DNA of 64,000 nt from Acestrorhynchus altus (lineage: Eukaryota; Chordata; Actinopteri; Characiformes; Acestrorhynchidae), in NCBI GenBank assembly GCA_034509495.1, contig CM067507.1, positions 15,113,351 through 15,177,350 of the forward strand, in the 5' to 3' direction. This document shows, one piece after another, positions 1 to 12,100 of this stretch (position 1 is the stretch's first letter; the number at the start of each line of letters is the position of its first letter). The notes under the pieces were generated by a model. The model was not told the DNA's origin. It searched no databases and worked only from the letters and a program-made list of their open reading frames with translations. The position numbers and the translations under genes are program-made.

Positions 1-269
1 GGCATTAGTATGAAGGAGTGTGAGTAAGAGACAATGCGAGTGAGCGTAGGATACAAGCTCAGTGTTAATGTGAAAGGTCATCCAGAATAAATATTCTCAG
101 CAATGCAGCACCTAGAGAGAACCAATGTGAGGAACCCAAGGAAGACATGAAATGGAATATCAGCTTATGTCCTATTCTCATCTATGGCTCTGTGTCACTT
201 GCTTAAAACTTAATTAAATATTTTTCTTGGCCATTCAAATTGAATGTGTCTTTCACTTTTCTTTTCAAG
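1..269 (+). other. Probable intron of the lmtk3-like gene
   Basis: This AT-rich stretch has no exon I can recognise. It ends in a pyrimidine tract and AG that form the 3' splice site of the exon starting at 270. It is probably intronic because the gene is open at its 5' side. Confidence 0.6.
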
Positions 270-3200
270 GTTTGTGAAGAAAAACTACAGTTCTCTCTCA
301 GTGAGAACGTCAAAACCAACGTGCTCTGGGGATCTGCCCTCACTGACAGCGTCATTCTGCGTCCTTGGGGTGACACCAACCTCACCACTGAGAATGAGGC
401 TGCCAGAGAAAAAGCTTCCCAGGAAACTGAGAGGTACATTGAGAGGGAGGTGGACATATTATATTATATTATATTATATTATATTATATTATATTATATT
501 ATATTATATTATATTATATTATATTATATTATATCATATTATATTATATTATATTATATTATATTATATTATATTATATTGGGGGGGGGGGGGGGGGGCA
601 TTTTCTTTTGTGTTTTGATGTCATTTGTTGATGTATAGATTATTTTATAATTGTGCCCTTGAACACAGTCTTGCATAAATAATTTAGCTACACTGCTTAC
701 TCCAGTCTCTGCAGTAAAGAAAAAGAAGCAGTCTCCTCTAGCCCAGCGTTATCTAAGAGTGAAGATGCTGAAGAAGAAAGTGAGATGCTGACAGTGATTG
801 AGCAGCCTGAGATCACACCTGCCCTGCCTGCTACAAACCAAGCTATGAAAGGTACTTTTAACATTTGTGAGGCAATGAACCAGAATAGAACTGATCTGGG
901 TCTGTACAGTTTCACAGTGAAAAAAAAAAGAGACAAATCCTGAAAGGGGGATCAAGGTGACCATTGTCACAGCTGTAGCTATATTAAGTCACTTCCCATT
1001 TTGTGGAGATTAGGAGAATGTTTTACATATTAACCTGGTCCTTAGGGACTCCTAGACATTCCAGATGATTCAACTTAAAATACACATGATCAAGCAAAAT
1101 ATGGACTGACTAGGGGTCCATAAAGACTTTGCAAACTATTGTCTTAATGGTTTTTAATTAAGGCTTTCTTTTAGATGAAATACCAGATTTTATCTACTTT
1201 TCTCTACTTTTTCCAGCAAAACTGGCTCGTCTCTCCCTCTCACTCCCACCACTGTCACTCTCCCTCCCTCTCTCTCCTGGCTCCAAAGGAGCATTCTGGG
1301 ATGGTGGTGACCACAGAATTGGGCGCAGGAGGGGAGTTTCAACGGGAAGTGATCCTGAAGAAGATGAAGAAGAGGAACAGGAGGACGAATCCTCCAGGAA
1401 AGTTATCATCATCACAGAAACAGATGTTCACAAGCGAGTTGGCCTGCGTAGCTTGCTAAAATCTCCTAAGGAACCCCTGGACAAGGAGAACCGTGACCAT
1501 GGAAGGAATGTGTCCTTTTTTGATGATGTCACAGTCTATCTTTTTGATCAGGTGCCAATCACATGTTCATCTCTGTAGAGCCTAAAATATGTCAAGGAAA
1601 TTTACTGTTCCAAAACTGCCTTTATTTGTCCTATTTATGGTGAACTTGAATGGAAATATTGCTTTTGTAAATGTGCCCTAATTTTCAGTTAGACAGACTT
1701 ATAGATTTTTTTCTTGCTAATTTGTTCCCTGCAAATCTTGTCTTGTTAGGAAACTCCAACTAATGAGCTGAGTTCTAGCTCTACACCTACAAGTCCGTCT
1801 CCTCTTGGAAAGCCAAGTCACTTTGAGGGACTCGGTGAGTATGTGGAAGAGAGAGCACACTGTTTTCCTTAAACTGTGAAGTGAAAATCTCCAGGGAGGA
1901 CTTTACATTTGGTCACATAAAGCATGAATAATTTACATAATTTACATCTGTGTAGGGCAGGAGTACAACCATTGAATATTTTGGGTGAAAATAACAAGAC
2001 ATATTTACATCATTCTGTGCCAATACATGCTTATTCCTTCAAATATATTTGCTCACTGATTAGAGAACTGCTGCTTTTTCACTACAATTATAAAAGTGCC
2101 TGTCTGAATGTGAGTTTCAGATACATTATTTATTTTATTTATTTTTCACAAATCAGCACCTAAATATAGATGCTCTCATTTCTCTGCGTCTGAGTCCATG
2201 GCTGTTCAAAGCTCTGCTTAAGTCTATTTCAGGAGTATTGGATACTGAAAATCTTTTTCACAAGAGATGAGTAGATGAAGTGTAATAATGCTGACCCTTT
2301 TGGTGAGGTTTAATGTGTTAATTAATCATCTTCACACTTACACTGTAAGGTGTAGATTTTCATTGAAATTAGCCATTGCTTTTTTGGAAGGAACCTCTTA
2401 AAGCATTGTAACATTTTTAACATAGCAGCTTTACAATCATGCTGATGATTGATGATAATGGGAGAATGCATTTACTTCAGTGGTGTAAATGTAAATCATA
2501 TTCCCCAAATGTACAGAGAGCTAAGAAGCAAGAATATCAGTTCTTACATAATGATGCTTTAAAGCGATGAGCAAGAAGAAATGTTGTATTTAATAAATAT
2601 ATTTATTTTTATTTTGCAGGTTCTATAAATTTGTAGCCTTAGTTCATTATAAGCCAGACAGTACAAGGCAACAATATTGTTCTCATGGAATTTGCAAATA
2701 TTTATTGTCATTAATTCATGAGTGTTCTAACTACATGTCATATGCAGTAGTGATATTGTCACAGTAGGGTTTTGCATTATGGACAAAACAAATCATATCT
2801 TTATATATTTTATCTGAATGGTAATACGATATACAATATGATATGATGGGAAAAATAAAATATGAAAAATAGGACACCCCATGAAAGTGTGTATGTGAGT
2901 GTGAAAATGAGGAGAGCAGAGTAGAGGAGGAGCTAAGAGCAGGGTGCAGAGCAGAGCGATTGAGAAGTAAAAAAGGTGTTATTTAACTGTTATTTAAAAA
3001 CTTGATATAAACAATATTGCCTCAGCTCATATCACTCTCTGTTTATATCCTGGTGTACACAGGATAAAATGTATTGATCTTCAAAGTTCTCTGTCATTTT
3101 CCTGGTAGAGAAACCAAACGTAGACCTAGAGTTCTTAACATAGGCATGACACTGGCTGCAGAATGACAACCCAACTTGAGTGGCTTATAATTTTATTTTT

Positions 3201-3578
3201 TATAATAATATAATATTATTTTTATTTGAAAGCTACTAGCCTGCCCTTTTGGGCAATCTGAATATTTCACAAAATGAAAATTGTCACATTAAAATACCAC
3301 CATTCGCTTTTTTTCCATTAATTAACAATCTGTTCCAAATTTATAAATGTCCAAATATACAAATATATAAACTTTTATTTTACAAATGTTACTGCTATGG
3401 AAATGTTACTAATTCCATTTCCATTTTACTAATTGCATGTTTATTCCTGTTAGGAGGCAACAATCACAAGGCCAGCAAGAACAAAGACCACATGAAGCCA
3501 AGATCTCCCACAGGCATTAGTTCAGTCCCACCCTCACGCTTCACTGTCAGCCCTGCTGACGACCCGCATTTGGTGTGA
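270..3578 (+). CDS. lmtk3: Lemur tyrosine kinase (LMTK3-like), C-terminal exons only
   Basis: These are the last five coding exons of a lemur tyrosine kinase: 270-433, 715-851, 1217-1551, 1750-1834 and 3454-3578, ending in TGA. Every junction is GT-AG and the phases agree, giving 281 residues. LMTKs are membrane-anchored kinases with very long cytoplasmic tails that act in trafficking, neurons and signalling. The kinase domain lies outside the window. Identification rests on two tail motifs: VSFFDDVTVYLFDQETPT, split across the third and fourth exons, and SRFTVSP six residues before the last residue. Both recur near the C-terminus of LMTK family members. An acidic run (PEEDEEEEQED) precedes the first motif. 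As I recall, relatives have an RVSF-type phosphatase-1 docking sequence there; here it reads NVSF. lmtk3 rather than lmtk2 or aatk is inferred from linkage to cyth2 and sphk2. Confidence 0.85.
456..598. repeat. (ATATT)n microsatellite followed by an 18-base G run
   Basis: About 25 units of ATATT, with one C interruption near 535, are followed directly by 18 consecutive G (581-598). The tract starts 22 bases after the lmtk3-like exon donor at 434. Confidence 0.98.
2835..3060. repeat. Dispersed repeat family A, copy 1
   Basis: This intronic copy shares ordered blocks with 9590-9935 and 13415-13670: an 'acaccccatgaaa'-like start, a 'gagcagagtagaggag' block shared with copy 3, and an end resembling 'tctgtttatatcctggt'. 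I do not recognise the family. The rest of the 1.6 kb intron (1835-3453) shows no further exon or named repeat. Confidence 0.6.
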
Positions 3579-4246
3579 CCCACTCTTCTTTCTGACACCT
3601 GGAGAAAATGTAGCTCTCTGGAATGACAGAGCTGTCTCTGCAGTCATCATGAACCACGAGGGCTTCTGGAGGTTATTTTTTTAAATCAGGCTAAAGACTC
3701 CTGTTTTCAAGGCTGGAGATATTCCAGGTTTTACTTTGCTGCAGGAGCAGGTCCATTCTGTGCAAAGCAGGAACCTCTACAGCCAAGCAGCCAGGAGCTA
3801 TGTAAAATCTGAAATCGAGTTTACGGCTATGCAACGGGAGTCTTATTGTGTACCAGCTTAACTGCTCTATTTTCATGGCTTCTTGAAGTACATTTGTATT
3901 CTAATCCTCTAACACAGAAGGGGAAGCACTTTCTTTGACCAGTACCTGTCTATTTGTGAGCTTGAATAGAAATATTGCCATTGTAAATTGTTCTCATTGC
4001 AGTCAGACATCCTCGTAGGCTCGAGAGGGCAAATCCACCCTCCCTATCTTAACAGTGCAGTGCTCTTTTAGTATTTGTACAAATGGATAGTGAACTTACT
4101 GTACAAACTCATTTTAGAACCATTTATTTTAGATGTATTGTTAGAACGCACGTTACAAAATGAACCTGCTACCTACTGTTATGTTTTATACTGTATTTTT
4201 TATTGCAAATTGTTGTTCCTGTATATCTGTTTACTTCATTGTGTGT

Positions 4247-4278
<32 letters not shown>

Positions 4279-4800
4279 AGTCTGACTTACTGTTCAATTG
4301 CAACAATTGCACACTTACTTTGCTTTCATTGTTTTTGGATGTTGTTTATTATTTTCATAAGTTGCTTCATCCGTCTCATCGAAATAAAGACAGATATTTC
4401 CATAAGTATAAATGCTTTGAAATATTTTATATTATTTACCTGTTTCTAGATGTTAGTCTGTAATCTATTTGTCATTTAGTGTGTCTATTTATAAATGTTA
4501 TTTTTAACAGTGTATTTGACCTGTTCTCATCATTACTTACATTCAGAGCAATTCTTGTTGCTACGCATGGGGAAAAAAAGAGAAGTCAGCACACATGGCC
4601 ATGGGTTGAGCTATCTGTTCATTCTTATTCATTTGATGATCAGTTGGTGTTGAAGGTGAACCAGATCATTTGTTTCATTGCGAGGTTTCTTGAGGTTGTG
4701 GGGAAACTTGCAGAGCTTAAAAGAAAACAAAAAGAAAATCACATGAAGACTGTGAAACATTTAATGAACTGTTTGATGAAAATAAATTGTACTGGCTTAT
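3579..4800 (+). other. 3' UTR of the lmtk3-like gene with poly(A) signals
   Basis: The sequence from the TGA to about 4800 is AT-rich and non-coding. AATAAA occurs near 4383 and again at 4781-4786, where the likely main cleavage site follows. A (TTTA)n tract lies at 4246-4276. Confidence 0.6.
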
Positions 4801-4954
4801 AATACCTTGCTTTATTGAATTTTTGATAAATATATTAAAATCCTAAATTAGTTTAATCTTATTGTAAGGGACTGCAAAAAATAATATTTAAGCTCGATTA
4901 TTACTCGTGCGAAATTTTAATATAAAGCAGTAAATGGTGTTTCACCCTTTGTCT

Positions 4955-5129
4955 CAGTGGAACTACATTTCCCACAAGGCTTTTCGAACGTGCGCTTAAA
5001 ACGACGCATTTAATGCGCGACCGAAACGGCAGCAGTGCGTTGTTTGTGTCTGATTTTGGTTCTGTTTTGAGCAGTTTGAACATAGTTCGGCGATTCAGGT
5101 CCGGTGAAGAGTAGGAGCCCGTTCAGGAG
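4955..5129 (+). promoter_or_regulatory. prpf31 promoter and non-coding exon 1, with a ZNF143/Staf-type site
   Basis: The sequence aactacatttcccacaaggc at 4961-4980 matches the ZNF143/Staf consensus (ACTACAnnTCCCAnnATGC type), common in promoters of housekeeping genes. A short CpG-bearing segment follows, then a strong donor (CAGGAG|gtgagt) at 5130. I infer an untranslated first exon ending at 5129 and spliced to the exon carrying the ATG near 6109. The transcription start is not visible; it probably lies around 5000-5050. Confidence 0.6.
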
Positions 5130-5373
5130 GTGAGTATTAACGGCTGGGTTTGTGTGTTTAATCGCTTGGTTTTGTGGGAGAGAAAAACTCTCTTAAACGA
5201 ATCTGTTAGAAACTACTTGCACTGACTGACTTATTGAATGAACTACGCTTCACCGTTTTCAGCAGCTTAACAAATCACAGAGCTGTTCTTCACTATTATT
5301 ACATGTGTTAATTATATACACACTCTTATGAGGGTTCTTCAGTAAAGAGCATGGTTCTGTAGAGAACCTGGAG

Positions 5374-5455
5374 CACTCAATGAGATTTTACCATGAATAA
5401 AGGATCCTTTGCATCTTGAGGTTCTTAAGACTGATGGAGGATGCACTGTAAAAGG

Positions 5456-5513
<58 letters not shown>

Positions 5514-5700
5514 TTCTATATTGCAGCAAAAAAAGGTTATTCTGTTATTAGAACCCCTTTGGTGCCATATAGAGCCCTGGTGTGAAAGGTTCTATATAGA
5601 ACACTTTACAGTGCATACTCCTCAATCTGAAGAAACATTTCACAATGCAAAGATCTCTTTATTCATGCAAATGGTTATTTGAGTGTTCTTTATGACATTG
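5374..5700. repeat. Long-TIR foldback MITE with an (AT)n core (family B)
   Basis: The left arm (about 5378-5455, containing 'catgaataaaggatcctttg') is an imperfect reverse complement of the right arm (about 5605-5690, containing 'gcactgt' and 'tttattcatg' in mirror order), over roughly 80 bases. The centre holds (AT)n at 5459-5511. The related motif 'gttctttgagtgatgccat' recurs near 40130 and, inverted, near 43970. This lies in prpf31 intron 1. No transposase is present. Confidence 0.65.
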
Positions 5701-6108
5701 CATTTTATAGAAGCTGAAATATAGCCACATGGGAACCTATTAATGGGAGATTGATTTTCTTTCTGAGACTTATTTAAGTGTTAATATCTGGCAGCAGTAG
5801 CTAAATAATTTTGTTTCCACACTATCTGAATGTTTTCCAGTAACAAAGAGAGAACAAATTAATATGATGCAACACAAACATACATTTGCAGTTAAACGTT
5901 TGGACTACTGGAGGGCTGCAACATGTAATTCCTGGTCCTATTTCAAAACCATAGTGTATTGACTATGTTTTGCCTTTGCTGAAGCAGACTTGCAGCACAC
6001 TAAATGTGCTGGTCTATGGTGACCAGTGAAAAAGACAAGAGACTTTATTATTAAATGTTTCCCTAAAAAATGAACTTTACATCCCACTGCTGGTGTTTTG
6101 CGTCCCAG

Positions 6109-9100
6109 ATGTCTTTAGCAGATGAGCTGCTTGCAGATTTGGAGGAAGCAGGAGATGAAGGTGAGGATGGACTGTACCCAGGAGGTGAAGGCGAGGAGAG
6201 CGATGGTGAGGGCAGAGAGGCCAATGGAGGGCTGGAGGACATACCGGAAGAAATGGAGCTGGACTACAGTGGGGCCGAAAGCGTGTCGTCTATAGCCAAG
6301 CTACGAAACAGCAAATCAGTCAGTACCTTACCGACTAACTCGTCACCTTTTCTGTCTCATACAGACCTCTAAAATGTGGTGTTTTTTGCAGTTCTCTGAA
6401 ATCATGGAGAAGATTTCTCAGTATGTGGGGAATCCACGCAAGAATTCAGATGGTAAGCAGCAGCAGAAGCTTGCTGAATTTAGGCTAAAGGTTTATTTGG
6501 AGATGCCAGTTGAATGGCAGCACTCACTGTGTTTCAATGATCTTCTGCACTTACAGTATCTGGCCCTGTGGAGGCAGACCCTGAGTATCGGCTCATTGTT
6601 GCTGCCAACAACCTGACTGTGGAAATCGATAATGAACTCAGTGAGTTTGGCTTATGGTTACATAAGCTGTAAGGTATTTTTTGGAATGTGGGTAAATGAA
6701 GACAAAATGTCTGCCAAGAACTGGATGGAACTGTGTGTTTATTTAATGTCTGGGTGCAGGCTGTGGTCTTGATGACTTTGAAGATGTAATGAACCTCAGA
6801 ATGATGTAGTAAAAAAAGCACCTAATGAGCAGCAGTTTTGCAGACAGACATTTCTTTGTTGAGAGGTCAGTGAAGAATGACCAGGCTGGTTCAATTTGAA
6901 CCATGTTTTTTGCTGAGACTGACAGGTGGTATACGGGCAGAATTTAGCACAAACTTGAATCCGTGAACCCAACCTCCATGTCAACAGTCTTTTGGATGTG
7001 CTGTGAAGGTGGTGAAATGTGCCAAGAAATGTTTTCTCTAAAATGGCACAGTCTATTTGACTATTGTTTCAGACCATGTGTATCCCTTCATGACTACAGT
7101 TTATGCTTCTTTAAACAGTATGATAATCACAAAGCAAAAGTCATCTCAAACTGGTTTCATAAACATGAATCAGTTTTACTGTCAGGGGTTTTTCCAAATA
7201 TTTAGTACATATAGTAGGACTATGAAACTTTATTCTGGCTGCAGGCTCACTCTACTGTACTGGGCTTTGGACCTGATTTTGCTGCTTTAGGCACATATAA
7301 ACTTTGAGCTACTACTATTGTCTTATTAATCCTAATTTGTTTTTGTTCTTCAGATATCATTCATAAATTTGTTCGTGACAAATACTCAAAGAGGTTCCCA
7401 GAGCTGGAGTCACTGGTGCCCAATTCCCTGGACTACATTAGAACAGTAAAGGTAAGAAGTAGTTACATGGCTTCCTACACAAGGACCATTTAGTGGACAC
7501 TGGCAAAGTCAGCAGCACTCCTTATTTAAATTAACTGTTCAGTGAAATCAAATTTTACTGCAGCCGTCTGTGGCTTGGAGTCCAATTGGGTTGGCTCTAT
7601 GGGTGGGAAGGTTGACCCTCCCAAAAAATTGCATTGCTTGGTAGGTACAGTATTTATATTGCACCAGTGCAAATCTATAGAAACACATCAATTGCATGTG
7701 CGTTATGAGGATAAATGATGTTTGGGTTAATAGCTATTCTGCTTTGGGGAACAAATCTGAGGTTGTGAAAAATGCGTGTGTGCAGGAGCTGGGGAACAAC
7801 CTGGAAAAATGTAAGAACAATGAGACACTTCAACAGATCCTTACCAATGCTACCATCATGGTGGTCAGCGTCACAGCTTCCACAACGCAGGGGTGAGGAA
7901 TGTTTAATTGTTTTATTTATTTTTTCCTTTTTTCCTTCTAAACACCTGCTTCTCCCTGACCTGTATATATTTTCCATTTTGCTTGTTGTTTGTTGGGCAT
8001 TTTGAATGTATATTAGGGTTGCCAGATCCAAAATGTATTTTTAAACTGGTAAAAATTGAGATTTTTGCATGACAATAGATATTTTTATAATGAAAAAGTG
8101 GTTCACTTTTGTGTTTGAAGAACGTTATTGGGTGAGGAGGAACTCCAGCGATTGGAAGAAGCATGCGACATGGCTCTTGAACTCAATCAGTCAAAACACA
8201 GGATATATGAGTATGTGGAGTCCAGGATGTCCTTCATTGCTCCTAATCTGTCCATCATAGTAGGGGCATCTACTGCTGCAAAGCTAATGGGTAAGAGTGA
8301 GAGCTGGTAAAATTGAATAAAGCACCACATGGTTTTCAGATGTTTTATTAAGAAAAAAAATTAACCATCTGATATTTAAATGATTTAGTCTGTGTTGTGT
8401 GTTTTGTTTCACCTTTCCTCACTTGTACTCAGGAATCGCTGGGGGACTGACTAACCTCTCTAAGATGCCAGCGTGTAACCTAATGCTGTTGGGTGCTCAG
8501 AGGAAAACCCTTTCTGGATTCAGCAGTACCTCTCTACTCCCCCACACTGGCTACATCTACCACTGTGATGTGGTACAGTCTCTTCCTCCGGTTAGTGCTC
8601 ACACAGGCTCCTGTATGTTTGTTTAGATCAGTGGTCTTCTCTGGTCATATGTCCCTGTGTGGTCTTGTTTAAGCTGCAATTTTTCACACTTTGCCTGCTA
8701 ATTAGGAATTTAGGATTTAGGAAATTCAGTAAGTTACATGATTTCACCTCAGGTTACAATGTTCAGGCAAAGCATGGTTATTAGAAATTTGTCAACGTTG
8801 CTAACAAACACTGGATTTAGATTTTCACGAGATTCCTCTGTAATTCTTTCCCCAAAAATGGGGCATTAAGACATCCAAATTAAGACATTTTGATATTTTG
8901 TCCTAGTTCAGATATGTATCCAATCTGTGAACATGTGACTTGTGAATGGTCTGTGTATACCTACACACCTACCTTTAGCACTGTTAATGGGGACCAAATC
9001 CCAATCAAAAAGTCAATTTGAATGAGGAGAGACCAAAATACTTGAATGTAAAGGTCAGATTTACCATTTCAAAAGCATATTTTACATATCGAGGTAGGGT

Positions 9101-12100
9101 TTCCCTACATGCACATCAACCTGCCACTAACCTGCTCGTAACCCACACAAGTCAGATACAGGTCAGTTACATTTATGAATTCAGAATTGAGTACCGTATT
9201 TTCTGGACTATAAGCCGCAATGGACTATAAACCGCACCCTGGAAAATAACATGTGTAATAAGAAAAAACTGCATCTCATTATAAGACGAATGGTTTAAAG
9301 CGTGGGGGGAAAAAAAAAAAGTAGCGGCTTGTAGTTCCAAAAATATGGTAATAAGGCTTGTAATGTGAACATGGCGTTATGTTTGCAGCTGATCAGCTAC
9401 ATCTGGGCTAATTTGATTACAACATTCCACCGAGTTTGTGGTTCTTAATCCTGGTCGTGGAGTAGCAATGCCCTGTTTTTTTTTTTGGTTTTTTTTTTTG
9501 CTTTAACAGACTAGGAGGTGTGTCTCAGCAAGGGCTCAAATGTCTTTGATTTTGCTCACCACTCTGGGCAATATGGACAAAAAAATGATATCCCTAAATA
9601 ATATATATGATGTAAAAAATACAATGTGAAACAATTAGAACACCCCGTGAAAAACATGTCTTTGTTAATATATTTAAACATGTTGAAATTGATCTCTATT
9701 TCTTCTTTATTCAAACCACGTCTTATGCACCCTCCATTGTTTGTATGTGAGAGTGCAATTAGGGGTGGAGGCGAGCACTGGGTAGCTGAATGTGACAGGC
9801 ACACCAGAAAGATTGAAACAGAATGTTAATTTATATATTGAGTTTTTAAATATTGTCTCAGTCCATATTTTGCTCTGTTTATATTCTGATATAGATATAA
9901 AAATCAATATCACCCAGCCTTACTTGTATGAGGTATCGTCAGGAACTGGACAATATGGCCAGAAGTTGTTTGATAGATTTTTTTTTTTTGTTGTTGTTGT
10001 TATTTATACAGATCAAATGCTGTTACAGGCATGTTGGAATATTGTTGAAATGTTCTCATTTAACAAAGCTGATCCTGTTCCCCACTACAGAGAATGTGTT
10101 CTACCTACAGGCTTTTAGACACAGACTTCCTTACGTTTGTCATGTTTACAGTTTTTTTTAAACTGCTCAACACAGAGGTTTTAGAACTTTGTCCCACTGT
10201 AGTCGGAATTATTTTCACTCATTTGTACAACAATCCTGTATGTATGGCTCTTGAACCAGGCTTTTTTTTTTGCATTGATGGTAACTCATACTGCACAGTT
10301 GAATCATCGTATACAGACACATCCTGCAATTTATAAAATAAAATATGTTTAAAACATTGTACAAAAGTAGTTATAGAGTTAATTGTGTCAACAAAGCACC
10401 ACCATGACTAAACAAAATTGCTTCTGGACAAAAAAAGGACACTGGCTTTCTCTGCCAATGATTTTCATGTGCGTGTCTGTGATGGTAGGAGGTTACTGAA
10501 GGGGTGTGTAGGCACAAATGATGTTGCCATAGCTCCACAATCCTGACCTTTAAATTATCAGGACAAGGCAAGTCATTGTATGGACTGCAGATTTGTCGTT
10601 GTCGTGGGGTAGATGTTTAAAAGATTTTGGCAATACCAGTCGTAACGTCTGGCTGTGCACTTGTTTGTATGAGCTATTATTTACCATTTGCTTCCCTTCT
10701 CACACGTACACCAAATGTCAGCTGATCTAAAATTTGATCGTGAAATTCAGTCGCCTGTGAGCAAATTGGGCTTAAAAACCAAAATGGCAGAGTGTATGGC
10801 TGGCTTTATTCTTATGTATAGACTAATGAAACCCTGACATGAGCAGACTACTGAGTAAACATGGCCACCTAGTGTTCTAAGCTATCATAGTTTAAGATTC
10901 CAGGTTAAGCAGATTTGGCAATTTCTCATAAATGCCACGTATTTCAGTAGATTGATTATCTGAAAAACCATCTGTCATAATGATGATTAAGTCCAGGCCT
11001 CATACATCCTGTACGCTTTGTTTCTATAGGACTTGAGGAGGAAGGCAGCACGACTGGTCTCAGCCAAGTGCACGCTGGCCTCTCGTGTGGACAGTTTTCA
11101 TGAGAGTGCTGATGGAAAGGTGAGGAGTAGTGCTTCGCTGTGCACTAGAGTATCAAAAGCTACATACCAAACCACATGGCACACATCTCACGCACACTGT
11201 AAATCATCACATTGTAAAGCAGTGTTTCCTGGCCCTGTTTTTGGAGGCACATCTGCTCTACACGTTTTTACCCCTTGCAACTCTGAAGGGCTTGTTAATG
11301 AGCGGAGCAGTTGAATCAGGTGTGTGGTGAGTAGGGTAAGCTCTAAAATGTGAAGAGTTGATGTGCCTCCAGGAACAGGGTCGCTCTAAAGCTTGTCTGG
11401 ACATCTGTTAAATGTTTGTGTGTGCGCAGGTTGGGTATGACCTCAAGGAGGAAATTGAGCGAAAATTTGACAAGTGGCAAGAGCCACCACCTGTCAAACA
11501 AGTCAAGCCTCTCCCAGCACCACTGGATCCCTCGAGGAAGAAGAGAGGTGGCAGGAGGTATGGCAGGGGTGTTTGGGATTGTGGGTCTGTGTTTTTCTTT
11601 TTCTGGTTCACCTGGTTTTGATTCACATGCATTTGCTCTGTCAGATATCGTAAGATGAAGGAGAGGTTGGGACTCACAGAGATCAGGAAACATGCAAACA
11701 GAATGACATTTGCAGAGGTCAGTGATTGGACAGACATTTCAGCGAGTAGTTGTCATTAGATTATTGTATTGTATAGTCATTGTATTGTCATTAATTGCAG
11801 CCCTAAAAAACAGGATTGTGTGTCCACCTGTCACCTTACAATTGTTGAGCTAGTGTTGAAATCATCTCACCTTTTGTGTGTGCGTTTTATGTCTTTGTCT
11901 CAGATTGAGGATGATGCGTATCAGGAGGATCTGGGCTTCAGTCTTGGTCAGCTAGGAAAGTCTGGCAGTGGCCGTGTGAGACAGGCACAGGTCAACGATG
12001 CCACTAAGGCTCGGATCTCCAAGTCCCTGCAGGTATAGAGAAGTCATTGGTGCAGTTTCTGTGTAATTCACTGTTCCTAATGTTTGTGGACGCCCCTTCT

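Noticed and set aside
240..638. Overlapping 132-aa and 124-aa frames through (ATATT)n
   Set aside because: Only 270-433 in the first frame is a spliced exon; the rest is translated microsatellite and poly(G).
9792..10118. 108-aa frame in a prpf31 intron
   Set aside because: It lies on a dispersed repeat and a (GTT)n-like tract, with no family resemblance.
11408..11737. 109- and 116-aa minus-strand frames opposite prpf31 exons
   Set aside because: They are antisense shadows of the real plus-strand exons 11430-11557 and 11645-11717.
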